NCBI GenBank assembly: GCA_904420065.1
Contig: CAJFTU010000031.1
Coordinates: forward strand, 1 to 35,228
From: an uncultured Emergencia sp.
Lineage (GTDB): Bacteria; Bacillota; Clostridia; Peptostreptococcales; Anaerovoracaceae
Length of the DNA: 35,228 nucleotides
Reading direction: 5' to 3'
Shown: piece by piece, positions 8,771 to 17,191 of the stretch
Numbering within the stretch: the first letter of the stretch is position 1
Layout of the letters: each line of letters begins with the position of its first letter
Program-made: the position numbers and the translations under genes
Notes under the pieces: generated by a model
Database searches by the model: none
What the model saw: only the letters and a program-made list of their open reading frames with translations
What the model was told of the DNA's origin: nothing

Positions 8771-10631
8771 CGACAGAAAGAATTTTAAAGCACCGAAGCA
8801 TGGAGGGCCGATGGGAAGAGGACCAATGGGCGGTATGGTCGGCGGAGAAAAAGCCAAAAATTTTAAAGGTTCGTTTAAGAAACTTTTGCTCTATATCGGT
8901 AAGTATAAATTCGCCTTGCTGGCCGTAGTGGTCTTTGCAGCGGTTTCCACCGTCTTTTCTGTAATGGGCCCAAAGGTAATGGGACGCGCGACGACAGAAC
9001 TGGCGGAAGGTCTGATGCGAAAGATTCAGGGGACAGGTGGAATTGATTTCGACCGTATTGCTCAGATACTTCTGCTGACCCTCGCCTTATATCTGGCAAG
9101 CGCAGCCTTTGTCTTTATTCAGGGCTGGATAATGACCGGTATTACGCAGAAAATCTGTTACCGCATGCGCAGAGAAATTTCTGAGAAAATTCAGCGTATG
9201 CCGATGAAATACTTTGAAAGCCGAACCTACGGCGAGGTCTTGTCCCGAATCACCAACGATGTAGATACGCTGGGAATGGGACTGAATCAGAGCATTACCC
9301 AGATCATCACATCTATGGCGACGATTATCGGCGTCATCGTAATGATGCTGTCGATCTCACCATTGATGACGCTGATCGCTCTGGTTATTCTGCCGGTATC
9401 TGCCGTACTGATGTCTATTGTGATCCGATTTTCCCAGAAGTACTTCCGTTCTCAGCAGAAGTATCTGGGTCACATCAACGGCCAGGTAGAGGAGACCTTT
9501 TCCGGCCACCTTGTCATCAAGGCTTTCAACAAAGAAGAAGATACGATCAAGAAGTTCAATGAGACAAACGACATCCTCTATGAATCGGCCTGGAAGTCTC
9601 AATTCCTGTCCGGAATGATGCATCCGATCATGATGGTTGTAGGAAACCTGGGCTACGGCGGCGTTGCCATTTCCGGTGCGATTCTGGCCATTAGAGGAAC
9701 GATTACCATCGGTGACATTCAGGCGTTCATTCAGTATGTAAAGAATTTCACCCAGCCGATTCAGCAGATCGCTCAGGTGATCAACCAGGTCCAGTCCATG
9801 ACAGCCGCATCCGAACGCGTCTTTGAATTTCTCAATGAAGAGGAAGAAGAGCCGACTGTCGAAAATCCTGTGATTTTAAAGCAGCCGAAAGGGGCGGTGG
9901 AGTTCAGCCACGTTCGTTTCGGATACGATCCGCAGCAGATCATCATCAGGGATTTCAGCGCGAAAGTGGAGCCGGGTCAGAAGATCGCCATTGTAGGGCC
10001 TACAGGAGCAGGAAAGACTACGATTGTGAAGCTGCTGCTCCGTTTCTACGACGTTCAGGGCGGTTCCATCTCCCTGGACGGGCACGATATCCGCAGTTTC
10101 AACCGTCACGATCTGAGGAAAAACTTCGGCATGGTTCTGCAGGATACCTGGCTGTTTAAGGGAAGCATAATGGAAAATATCCGGTACGGACGCCCTGATG
10201 CCACAGATGAAGAGGTAATCGAAGCGGCAAAAGCGGCTCATGCCGATCACTTTATACGGACTCTTCCGGGCGGTTACGATATGGAACTGAACGAAGACGC
10301 TTCTAATGTTTCTCAGGGACAGAAGCAGCTGCTGACCATCGCGAGAGCGATTCTGGCCGACAGCAGAGTTATGATCCTCGATGAGGCGACCTCTTCTGTA
10401 GACACCCGTACAGAGGAGAGAATACAGAAGGCGATGGATAACCTGATGAAGGGCAGAACCAGCTTCATCATCGCTCATCGTCTATCGACGATCAAAAACG
10501 CAGATATGATTTTAGTCATGAAAGACGGAGACATCATCGAACAGGGAAATCACGAAGAGCTTCTGGCGAAAAACGGTTTTTATGCCGATCTGTACAATTC
10601 TCAGTTTGAAGATATCGACCAGGCCGTTTGA
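8763..10631 (+). CDS. ABC exporter half-transporter, catalytic partner
   Basis: 622 residues. A Met/Gly-rich N-terminal tail (about residues 8-25) precedes a standard six-helix exporter domain and a C-terminal nucleotide-binding domain. Walker A is GPTGAGKTT, Walker B is VMILDEATSSVD with the catalytic Glu, and the H-loop is IIAHRLST with His. The signature is VSQGQ rather than LSGGQ. In the heterodimer this poor signature would complete the degenerate site formed by the first subunit, while the first subunit's good VSGGQ completes the active site here. The ATG at 8763 is favoured over the GTG at 8760: GGGGAGG lies at 8747-8753, 9 bases away. The gene overlaps the preceding one and ends at a strong terminator. 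Confidence 0.93.
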   Translation: MSNDRKNFKAPKHGGPMGRGPMGGMVGGEKAKNFKGSFKKLLLYIGKYKFALLAVVVFAAVSTVFSVMGPKVMGRATTELAEGLMRKIQGTGGIDFDRIAQILLLTLALYLASAAFVFIQGWIMTGITQKICYRMRREISEKIQRMPMKYFESRTYGEVLSRITNDVDTLGMGLNQSITQIITSMATIIGVIVMMLSISPLMTLIALVILPVSAVLMSIVIRFSQKYFRSQQKYLGHINGQVEETFSGHLVIKAFNKEEDTIKKFNETNDILYESAWKSQFLSGMMHPIMMVVGNLGYGGVAISGAILAIRGTITIGDIQAFIQYVKNFTQPIQQIAQVINQVQSMTAASERVFEFLNEEEEEPTVENPVILKQPKGAVEFSHVRFGYDPQQIIIRDFSAKVEPGQKIAIVGPTGAGKTTIVKLLLRFYDVQGGSISLDGHDIRSFNRHDLRKNFGMVLQDTWLFKGSIMENIRYGRPDATDEEVIEAAKAAHADHFIRTLPGGYDMELNEDASNVSQGQKQLLTIARAILADSRVMILDEATSSVDTRTEERIQKAMDNLMKGRTSFIIAHRLSTIKNADMILVMKDGDIIEQGNHEELLAKNGFYADLYNSQFEDIDQAV

Positions 10632-10676
10632 TCCCCTGTTGGCAGGTTTAGATTGAACCCTATACGCATACAATAG

Positions 10677-10728
10677 AAAAAAATTCCCGATTCGAGACGA
10701 AAGATTTGTCGGATCGGGAATTTTTTTC
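10677..10728 (+). terminator. Terminator of the MarR-ABC exporter operon
   Basis: AAAAATTCCCGAT and ATCGGGAATTTTTTT form a long stem with a T-run. The loop contains a short GAC/GTC helix. Confidence 0.88.
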
Positions 10729-10761
10729 CTGCATTTGCCCGGAAAGCAGAGGATGTTTTTG

Positions 10762-10790
10762 TTCACTTTGCCTTGTTTTTGATATATAAT
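10762..10790 (+). promoter_or_regulatory. Promoter of the cytidylate-kinase-like gene
   Basis: TTCACT (10762-10767), 17 bp, TATAAT (10785-10790). The expected start near 10797 excludes the in-frame upstream ATG at 10773 as a translation start. Confidence 0.6.
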
Positions 10791-10832
10791 AGAAAAAAAG
10801 GAGTTGGGCTGAGAAATAGAAAGGGTGTTTTT

Positions 10833-11447
10833 ATGAAAAAGCTAGTCACGATAAGCAGAGAATACGGCAGCGGCGGAAGAATCATAGGCCGTCTGGTAGC
10901 GGAGAAGCTGGGCGTACCGTTCTACGACAAGGAGATTATCGATATGGCCGTCGAGAAAAGCGGATTGTCCAGAGAAATCGTTGAAACTGCAGAATTGCGC
11001 GCAAAGAGCAGTTTCTCCTACAGTCTGTCCTCTGCGATGAATTTTGGAGAAGGCATGATGAGCGAACCGGTTTCTGTCAATGAGAAACTGTTTATCACCC
11101 AATTCGATGTAATCAATCAGATTGGAGATACCGGCGAAGGGGTAATCGTCGGCAGGTGCGCGGACTACATCTTGAAGGATATGCCGGGCGTAACCAATAT
11201 CTTCATCCACGGTGAACTGGAAGACAGGATCAAGCGCTGTATCGACGTTTACGGCGTCGACAAGAAAAAGGCCAGAGAGACGGTAATGACCTACGATAAG
11301 GCTCGCGCCAATTATTACAACTATCATACCTGCCAGAAGTGGGGTCAGTATTCCAACTACAATTTGGCCATCAACAGCAGCTATATATCTGAAGAACGGG
11401 CAGCAGACCTGATTGTGGAATATATGAATACGAGAATCTATAAATAA
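10833..11447 (+). CDS. Cytidylate-kinase-like family protein
   Basis: 204 residues. The N-terminus KKLVTISREYGSGGRIIG is the modified P-loop of the cytidylate kinase-like family (Pfam Cytidylate_kin2), followed by VPFYDKEIIDMA. The middle has VIVGRCADYIL and the C-terminal half MTYDKARANYYNYHTCQKWGQ, both typical. These proteins are shorter than CMP kinase (Cmk) and, despite annotation, their substrate is mostly unproven. AAAGGGTG before the ATG at 10833 sets the start. It is probably co-transcribed with the small membrane protein 30 bases downstream. I assign the family with confidence but not the reaction. Confidence 0.85.
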   Translation: MKKLVTISREYGSGGRIIGRLVAEKLGVPFYDKEIIDMAVEKSGLSREIVETAELRAKSSFSYSLSSAMNFGEGMMSEPVSVNEKLFITQFDVINQIGDTGEGVIVGRCADYILKDMPGVTNIFIHGELEDRIKRCIDVYGVDKKKARETVMTYDKARANYYNYHTCQKWGQYSNYNLAINSSYISEERAADLIVEYMNTRIYK

Positions 11448-11477
11448 CTCCATACGCAGAGAAAGGAGGAAGAGGAG

Positions 11478-11705
11478 ATGAGTAAAAAAAATACGCTGAA
11501 CACCAATATGGCGGACAAGGGAAGAAAGACCGGAACATCGACCGCGGCAAAAGCAGCGCTGGCAATTCTGGGCGTAGGATTTGTCGCAGGAACCACGTTG
11601 GTTATCGGAATGGACAGAATCATGAAGAAGATTTTTGTCAACGAAGACTGGCCGGATGAGGAGTGGTCAAGCGACGACTGGGCCGAAGAGGATCTGGAAG
11701 GATAA
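11478..11705 (+). CDS. Small single-helix membrane protein with acidic Trp-repeat tail
   Basis: 75 residues, not recognised. A basic, Thr/Ser-rich N-terminus (1-23) leads into one hydrophobic helix (about 24-45), a short basic stretch (DRIMKK), and a strongly acidic tail. In the tail, Trp occurs at residues 58, 63 and 68, each after two acidic residues, so there is a five-residue acidic-Trp repeat. The positive-inside rule does not decide the orientation because both flanks carry basic residues. AAGGAGG at 11463-11469 gives a strong start. It shares a transcript with the upstream cytidylate-kinase-like gene. Confidence 0.75.
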   Translation: MSKKNTLNTNMADKGRKTGTSTAAKAALAILGVGFVAGTTLVIGMDRIMKKIFVNEDWPDEEWSSDDWAEEDLEG

Positions 11706-11717
11706 AAATAAAGAAAA

Positions 11718-11747
11718 AGGGAGATCGGCGATATCGCCGATCTCCCT
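11718..11747. terminator. Perfect 30-bp palindrome, bidirectional terminator between convergent genes
   Basis: AGGGAGATCGGCGAT is followed directly by its reverse complement. Plus-strand transcripts run into CTTGTGTTTTT and minus-strand transcripts into TTTTTCTTTATTTTT. It sits between the small membrane protein and the convergent M20 gene. Confidence 0.85.
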
Positions 11748-11808
11748 CTTGTGTTTTTGCCGACTGTATTAAAGCTTATTTTTAGAGGATTCAGTCAAAG
11801 CGGTTTTC

Positions 11809-12999
11809 TTATAGCGCAAAGCCTTCTGAAAGCAGCATGAGGACAGAACGGACTTCCGCTTCGATTCCGACGATAACGGCGTTTTCGTCAGCCACAAATT
11901 TATCGCTGTGCAGCGGATAGCGTTGTGCGTTTTTCTCGCTGCATCCGAGAGTGAAATATGCGCCGGGCAGAGCTTCGGTGAAAAAAGCAAAGTCGTCGGC
12001 GCCCATGCTCGGTTTATCCAAACGGCGTACCGTCTTGATATGTGGACAGTCGGCCGCGGCGTCTTCAACGAGCTTACTGACTCGGTCGCTGTTGATCAGT
12101 GGGGGAAAAGCCGTTCCTCTCCAGGAGATTTCCACGGAAGCACCATAAAGGGAAGCCGTCGATTTTGCGATATCCTCGGTCTTTTTCTTTACAAATTCCA
12201 GCATTTCGCTGCTCAGGGCGCGGACCGATCCGCCTATAAACGCCGTGTCCGGTATGATATTGCAGGCGGTGCCGGAATGAACCTGCCCTACGGTGACGAC
12301 GACAGAATCCAACGGAGAGGTGAGACGGGAGGCGATATTCTGAAGATTCATGATGATATCCGCTGCAATGACGATGGGATCGACTCCGTCTTCCGGTGTC
12401 GCGCCGTGAGTCTGGCGTCCCTGTATCTGCAGAAAGAAGTCGTGAACCGCGGCGTTCATCGGTCCGCTTTTAACGGTAATTACACCGGTTTCACAGGTCG
12501 GATCTACGTGTAGTCCCAGCATAGCGGAAACCTTTGGATTTTCCAGTACGCCGGCGTCAATCATGGCGTGAGCGCCGCCTATGGTTTCCTCAGCAGGCTG
12601 AAAGATCAGTTTCACGCTTCCGGGAAGCTCTCCCGCATCCGCCATTTCTTTCAGCACGATTCCGGTCCCAAGGAGGATGGCGGTGTGCATATCGTGGCCG
12701 CATGCGTGCATTACGCCCGGACGCTCCGAAGCGTAGGACAGACCGCTGTCTTCTGCAACCGGCAAGGCGTCGATATCCGCCCGGATACCGATACATTTCG
12801 TCTCACTTCCGGAGACTACGGCGGTGATGCCATGTCCGGCTATATCGCGCCGGAAGGGAATCTGGTGATTGGAGAGTACGCTGCAGATGTAGTCCGCCGT
12901 TTCCTTTTCTTCTTCTGAAAGTTCGGGGAATCGGTGCAGATGGTGGAAAATTTCCAGGGCGTTTTGGTTGATTTTGTTGATGTGCTCGTTTACGTCCAT
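11809..12999 (-). CDS. M20 family amidohydrolase (N-acyl amino acid / hippurate hydrolase type)
   Basis: 396 residues. The family cleaves N-acyl or peptide bonds of small substrates using two metal ions. Metal ligands are complete: Cys100 and His102 in ACGHDMHTA, Glu136-Glu137 in FQPAEE, His164 in LGLHVDP, and the C-terminal His in YPLHSDKF. The central part is the dimerisation domain (DFFLQIQGRQTHGATPEDGVDP). PSMGADDFAFF is typical of the subgroup with hippurate hydrolases, IAA-amino acid hydrolases and N-acetyl-diaminopimelate deacetylases. A minus-strand AGGAGG just before the ATG sets the start. It is a single gene, so the exact substrate cannot be told from context. Confidence 0.9.
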   Translation of the reverse strand: MDVNEHINKINQNALEIFHHLHRFPELSEEEKETADYICSVLSNHQIPFRRDIAGHGITAVVSGSETKCIGIRADIDALPVAEDSGLSYASERPGVMHACGHDMHTAILLGTGIVLKEMADAGELPGSVKLIFQPAEETIGGAHAMIDAGVLENPKVSAMLGLHVDPTCETGVITVKSGPMNAAVHDFFLQIQGRQTHGATPEDGVDPIVIAADIIMNLQNIASRLTSPLDSVVVTVGQVHSGTACNIIPDTAFIGGSVRALSSEMLEFVKKKTEDIAKSTASLYGASVEISWRGTAFPPLINSDRVSKLVEDAAADCPHIKTVRRLDKPSMGADDFAFFTEALPGAYFTLGCSEKNAQRYPLHSDKFVADENAVIVGIEAEVRSVLMLLSEGFAL

Positions 13000-13102
13000 G
13001 TGAAGACCTCCTTTTCTTTTATCTGCTAATATTTTACTTTTTTAACGGTATCTCTGTCAACAACTCTCCGATTTCACCGGCCGCCTATCCGAGGCGCTCC
13101 TC

Positions 13103-13131
13103 TTGCGAATCACCGGAAAGTATGATATTCT
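13103..13131 (+). promoter_or_regulatory. Candidate promoter of metG-tatD
   Basis: TTGCGA (13103-13108), 17 bp, TATTCT (13126-13131). The expected start is near 13138, giving a ~50-nt leader. I see no T-box upstream of this synthetase gene. Confidence 0.5.
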
Positions 13132-13188
13132 AAAGGATAAAGACGATCCTTGTCCCATTCGACAGGGAGGAAAGGAATAATAGAAACG

Positions 13189-15114
13189 ATGACAGAGAAA
13201 AAGGGAACATATTATATTACGACTCCGATTTATTATCCGAGCTCAAATCTTCATATAGGACACACTTACTGTACGGTGATGGCCGATGCAATGGCCAGAT
13301 TTAAGCGTCTGTGCGGCTATGACGTGCGATTCCTGACCGGTACCGACGAGCACGGACAGAAGATTCAGACCCTTGCCGAGGAAAAGGGCGTAAGTCCTCA
13401 GGCTTATGTCGACGAGGTTGTGGCAGGGATTAAGGACCTGTGGAAAACGATGGAGATTTCTTACGACGATTTCATCCGTACTACGGAGGATCGGCATGTA
13501 AAACGAGTACAGGCAATTTTCAATAAAATGTATGAAAAAGGCGATATCTATAAGGGCGAGTATGAGGGGATGTACTGCACTCCTTGTGAATCCTTCTGGA
13601 CGGAAAGTCAGTTGGTAGACGGATGCTGCCCGGACTGCGGAAGACCGGTGCAGAAGGCAAAGGAAGAAGCATACTTTTTCCGGCTGTCCAAGTATCAGGA
13701 CAAGCTGATTGACCTTCTGGAAAATACCGATTTTCTTGAGCCGGAGACAAGAAGAAACGAGATGCTGGGCTTTATTCGCCAGGGTCTTGACGATCTGTGC
13801 ATTTCACGTTCTACTTTTGACTGGGGAATTAAAGTGCCTATCGACGAGAAACACGTGATTTACGTATGGCTTGATGCGCTTTCAAACTATATTACCGCTC
13901 TGGGCTATCCGGATGATCCGGAACTTTTCGAGAAATACTGGCCGGCGGACATTCATCTGGTGGGAAAAGAAATCGTTCGTTTCCACTCCATCATCTGGCC
14001 GGCTATGCTGATGTCCTTAGATCTGCCTCTTCCGAAGCAGGTTCTCGGCCACGGCTGGCTTCTGCTTGAAGGCGGAAAGATGAGTAAATCCAAAGGCAAC
14101 GTGGTGGATCCGGTAAAGCTGATCGATCGTTACGGCATCGACGCGCTGAAGTATTTCCTGCTCAGAGAATATACCTTTGGCCAGGACGGCGTGTTCACCA
14201 ATGAAGTGCTGCTGAAGAGAATCAATTACGATCTGGCCAACGACCTGGGCAATCTGGTTTCCCGGACCGCGTCCATGATCGAAAAGTACTGCGGAGGCAT
14301 CGTACCGGAGTCCCACGGCGAAGACGAGTACGATAAAGATCTGAAGGCGATTGCCACGGGCGCAGCCGCTAAAGTGGAAGCGCAGATGGATAGATTTGCG
14401 TTTAACATGGCTCTTGAAGAAATCTGGATTCTCGTCAGAAGAGCCAACAAGTATATCGACGAAAAGATGCCGTGGATACTGGCTAAAGACGAAGCGAAGA
14501 AACCGGAGCTGGAGACCTGTCTGCACAACCTGGCCGAATCCCTGCGAATCATTTCCATACTGATCCATCCGTTTATGCATACGACTTCGGAAAAGATCAG
14601 AAAGCAGATGGGTCTGTGGTATGCCGACGTCGTTTGGGAAGACGCTTTCCAGTTTGATATGATGTATCAGGAACAGGTAAAGAAGGGAGAGGCCATCTTC
14701 CCGAGACTGGATATTGAGAAAGAACTGGAAGAACTGGAGGCCATGCAGAAGGCGGAAAAAGGCGCCGAAGAGGAAAACATTCCACTGGAACTGAAACCGG
14801 AGATTGAATACGACGATTTTGACAAGATCGATTTCCGCATCGGTCTCATTGAGAAAGCCGAAAAACATCCGAAAGCGGATAAGCTTCTTGTATTCCAGAT
14901 CAAGATGGGTACCGAAAGGCGGCAGATCATTTCCGGTGTTGCGGATGACTATAAGCCGGAAGAATTGGTAGGAAAGAAGGTTCTGATCGTGGCCAACCTG
15001 AAACCGAGAAAGCTGAGAGGGCTGGAGTCCAAGGGAATGATCATGTTTGCCGAAAACGGCGGCCGCTGCGAGATTGTGACCACAGAGGCCGATGACGGCG
15101 TAGTTGTCGATTAA
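13189..15114 (+). CDS. metG: Methionyl-tRNA synthetase
   Basis: 641 residues. It charges tRNA-Met with methionine. Class I signatures are present: HIGH at residues 22-25 and KMSKS at 297-301. A zinc knuckle of two CxxC pairs (CTPC, CPDC) lies near residue 130-150. The C-terminal ~100 residues (from EIEYDDFDKIDFRIG) form the CsaA/EMAP-like tRNA-binding domain that makes this form dimeric. The ATG at 13189 begins the family sequence (TEKKGTYYITTPIYYPSSNLHIGH). Purine-rich GGGAGGAAAGG lies 13 bases upstream, a rather long spacing. An in-frame TTG at 13150 lies before that site and is less likely. tatD follows after 20 bases, as in Bacillus. Confidence 0.97.
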   Translation: MTEKKGTYYITTPIYYPSSNLHIGHTYCTVMADAMARFKRLCGYDVRFLTGTDEHGQKIQTLAEEKGVSPQAYVDEVVAGIKDLWKTMEISYDDFIRTTEDRHVKRVQAIFNKMYEKGDIYKGEYEGMYCTPCESFWTESQLVDGCCPDCGRPVQKAKEEAYFFRLSKYQDKLIDLLENTDFLEPETRRNEMLGFIRQGLDDLCISRSTFDWGIKVPIDEKHVIYVWLDALSNYITALGYPDDPELFEKYWPADIHLVGKEIVRFHSIIWPAMLMSLDLPLPKQVLGHGWLLLEGGKMSKSKGNVVDPVKLIDRYGIDALKYFLLREYTFGQDGVFTNEVLLKRINYDLANDLGNLVSRTASMIEKYCGGIVPESHGEDEYDKDLKAIATGAAAKVEAQMDRFAFNMALEEIWILVRRANKYIDEKMPWILAKDEAKKPELETCLHNLAESLRIISILIHPFMHTTSEKIRKQMGLWYADVVWEDAFQFDMMYQEQVKKGEAIFPRLDIEKELEELEAMQKAEKGAEEENIPLELKPEIEYDDFDKIDFRIGLIEKAEKHPKADKLLVFQIKMGTERRQIISGVADDYKPEELVGKKVLIVANLKPRKLRGLESKGMIMFAENGGRCEIVTTEADDGVVVD

Positions 15115-15134
15115 CCACTGACAGGAGAGAACAT

Positions 15135-15965
15135 ATGCTGTTTGATTCACATGCCCATTTAAACAACGAAAACTTTACCGAAGAACAGCGTACGGAACTG
15201 GTCAAAGAAATCGAAGATTCGCCGCTGTCTTATGTGATGGATGTGGGGTTCGACCTGGAAAGTTCCATGCAGGCGGTGAAAGACGCTCAGGATAACGACT
15301 GGTGCTATGCGGCGGTCGGATTTCACCCTCACGATGCGAAAAATATGGACGACATGATTCTGGAGCTGATTCGCGGACTGACCAAAAAGGACAAGGTTCA
15401 GGCCATCGGTGAGATCGGCCTGGATTATCACTACGATCTTTCCGAAAGAGACGTGCAGAGATATTGGTTCCGCAGGCAGATTCAGCTTGCCAATGAACTG
15501 AAGATGCCGGTTATCATCCACTCGCGGGAAGCAGATCAGGATACGATGACGATTCTGAAAGAAGAGGGAGCTTTTTCTGACGAACGGAAGAGCTGGTTCG
15601 AGCCGAGAAGGGGACCGGATGGCCAGCTGCTTGCGGACAGCCGGGTACTGCTTCACTGCTTTTCGGGAAGTAGTGAGATGGCGGAGCAGTACGTTAAACT
15701 GGGCGCTACCCTTTCCATCTGCGGGCCGGTAACCTTTAAAAACAACCGGAAAACCCGTCAGGTTGCAGAACGCATTCCTTTGGAGTTTCTTCTGGTCGAG
15801 ACCGATTCGCCTTACCTGACGCCGGAACCTTTCCGGGGCAGGCCCAATAAGCCGTCTTATGTGGAATATACGGCCAGAAAAGTTGCGGAGCTGAAGGGGA
15901 TAAGCTACGAAGAGGTGGCCCGGGTCACCTGCGAAAACGCAAAGCGGTTTTTCCGCATCCCGTAA
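15135..15965 (+). CDS. tatD: TatD family metal-dependent hydrolase/DNase
   Basis: 276 residues. A TIM-barrel hydrolase with metal ligands in DSHAHLN (His6, His8), the GEIGLDYH motif with Glu, 'PVIIHSREAD' and 'LLHCFSGS', and the late 'VETDSPYLTPEPFRGRPNKP'. Family members cut DNA 3'->5' or remove D-aminoacyl groups, and their cell role is still debated. CAGGAGAG before the ATG gives the start. It sits 20 bases after metG, the conserved metS-tatD pair of Bacillota, so it is probably co-transcribed. An acidic-to-basic loop (EEGAFSDERKSWFEPRRGPDGQ) is longer than in the E. coli protein. Confidence 0.92.
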   Translation: MLFDSHAHLNNENFTEEQRTELVKEIEDSPLSYVMDVGFDLESSMQAVKDAQDNDWCYAAVGFHPHDAKNMDDMILELIRGLTKKDKVQAIGEIGLDYHYDLSERDVQRYWFRRQIQLANELKMPVIIHSREADQDTMTILKEEGAFSDERKSWFEPRRGPDGQLLADSRVLLHCFSGSSEMAEQYVKLGATLSICGPVTFKNNRKTRQVAERIPLEFLLVETDSPYLTPEPFRGRPNKPSYVEYTARKVAELKGISYEEVARVTCENAKRFFRIP

Positions 15966-15975
15966 AACTTGTTTT

Positions 15976-16004
15976 TTGCAGATGATATCATCTGTTTATA
16001 TTCT
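15976..16004 (+). promoter_or_regulatory. Promoter of the ureohydrolase gene with a palindrome in its spacer
   Basis: TTGCAG (15976-15981), 17 bp, TATTCT (15999-16004). A perfect 16-bp palindrome, CAGATGATATCATCTG (15979-15994), overlaps the -35 box and fills most of the spacer, a position where a bound repressor would block polymerase. Confidence 0.5.
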
Positions 16005-16029
16005 AAATAAAAGCGCAAGGAGGTAGCGT

Positions 16030-16956
16030 ATGTTAAAGAAAGATAAATTCGCTCAGGACAGCGAAGCTTGGTGCAATTTGAATTGCCCGGAGATAGCAGA
16101 GAAGGACGCCGACGTGGTGATCTTCGGCATTCCTTATGACAAGGGAGTCAGCTATAGAGGCGGTGCGGCAGAAGGTCCGGACTGTCTGAGACAGAACACC
16201 TTTACTTCTACTCCGTACACCGAGAGACTTCGCTCCATGGAAGAACTGAAGGTTTTGGATGCGGGAGATTTCTGTGACGCAGAGAGAGACGAGCTGTTTG
16301 CGGAGATTGAAAAATACGTAGAGGGCCTGGTTCGCGACGGTGTAAAGTTTACCATGATCGGAGGCGATCACTCGGTGACCATTCCGGTTCAGCGCGGTGT
16401 CAACAATGCCCTCGACGAACAGTTCGGCATCATTCACATCGACGCCCACTTTGACCTCTGCGACAAGCTGTACGGTGATTCCCTTTCTCACGGTTCTACC
16501 GAACGCAGAGCTTTGGAAATGAGCAACATCGGAGGAACCGAAAATCTTTACTTTATCGGCATTCGCTCTATCGAACCGGATGAGTATGAGTTCAAGGCAA
16601 ACAACAACATTCAGGTAAAGACTTCTTATGACTGTTTCCGCGAGGGAATCGACTTTGTCGCTGCGGACTGCGTGGCGCACATGAAGAAATTCAACAAGGT
16701 ATATCTGACCTTCGATATCGACGCACTGGATCCGGGTTATGCCGCAGGAACCGGTACGCCGCAGTTCGGCGGAATTACGCCGAGAATGGCTCTGACTCTT
16801 CTTGAAAAAATCTTCTCCGAGTTAAATGTTATCGGATTTGATATCGTTGAAGTTGCGCCTTCTCTCGACCCATCTCTGACGGCAATGTTCGCAGCCAGAA
16901 AGCTCCTGACAGAAATGTGGGGACACTGGGCTGAAAAGATGGGAAAACTGAAATAG
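16030..16956 (+). CDS. Agmatinase-type ureohydrolase
   Basis: 308 residues. Arginase/agmatinase superfamily: it hydrolyses a guanidino compound to urea and an amine with a two-manganese centre. Metal-binding motifs are GGDHS (111-115), DAHFD (138-142) and FDIDALDP (D229, D231), with SHGS at 153-156. 'YAAGTGTPQFGG' is typical of agmatinase (SpeB) rather than arginase. AAGGAGG before the ATG sets the start. It has its own promoter and terminator, with no speA, speE or arginine-catabolism genes beside it, so guanidinobutyrase or another guanidino substrate remains possible. Confidence 0.85.
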   Translation: MLKKDKFAQDSEAWCNLNCPEIAEKDADVVIFGIPYDKGVSYRGGAAEGPDCLRQNTFTSTPYTERLRSMEELKVLDAGDFCDAERDELFAEIEKYVEGLVRDGVKFTMIGGDHSVTIPVQRGVNNALDEQFGIIHIDAHFDLCDKLYGDSLSHGSTERRALEMSNIGGTENLYFIGIRSIEPDEYEFKANNNIQVKTSYDCFREGIDFVAADCVAHMKKFNKVYLTFDIDALDPGYAAGTGTPQFGGITPRMALTLLEKIFSELNVIGFDIVEVAPSLDPSLTAMFAARKLLTEMWGHWAEKMGKLK

Positions 16957-16978
16957 CATAAAAATAGACAAAAACGAG

Positions 16979-17010
16979 ACCTGCTCTGCCTGCGCGGAGC
17001 AGGTTTTTTT
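16979..17010 (+). terminator. Terminator of the ureohydrolase gene
   Basis: ACCTGCTC and GAGCAGGT form an 8-bp stem, followed by seven T residues. Confidence 0.9.
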
Positions 17011-17123
17011 GGTATAGGTGCAAGGCCTGCGTCTCAGATCCGCTTTTGCCTGATACGAAATGAAATACAATTAAATGATTTGATAAATGAACCGGAGAAA
17101 AAAGCGTTTGGTTTCATCCCAAG

Positions 17124-17165
17124 TTCGACAGCATACCGCAGAAAGTCTGTGTTAAGATAGTCGAA
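17124..17165 (+). promoter_or_regulatory. Candidate Spo0A-controlled promoter of spoIIE
   Basis: TTCGACA (17124-17130) is the exact reverse complement of the Spo0A core box TGTCGAA. It stands about 22 bp from TAAGAT (17153-17158), a plausible -10. Known Spo0A-activated promoters of spoIIE and spoIIG in Bacillus have such over-long 21-22 bp spacers. A one-mismatch box, AGTCGAA, lies at 17159-17165. The match is suggestive only. Confidence 0.4.
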
Positions 17166-17191
17166 AACAAAAGGGACAAAGGGGAATAAAT

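Noticed and set aside
13000-13188. T-box leader before metG
   Set aside because: No T-box consensus or terminator is present; only a plain promoter and short leader are seen.
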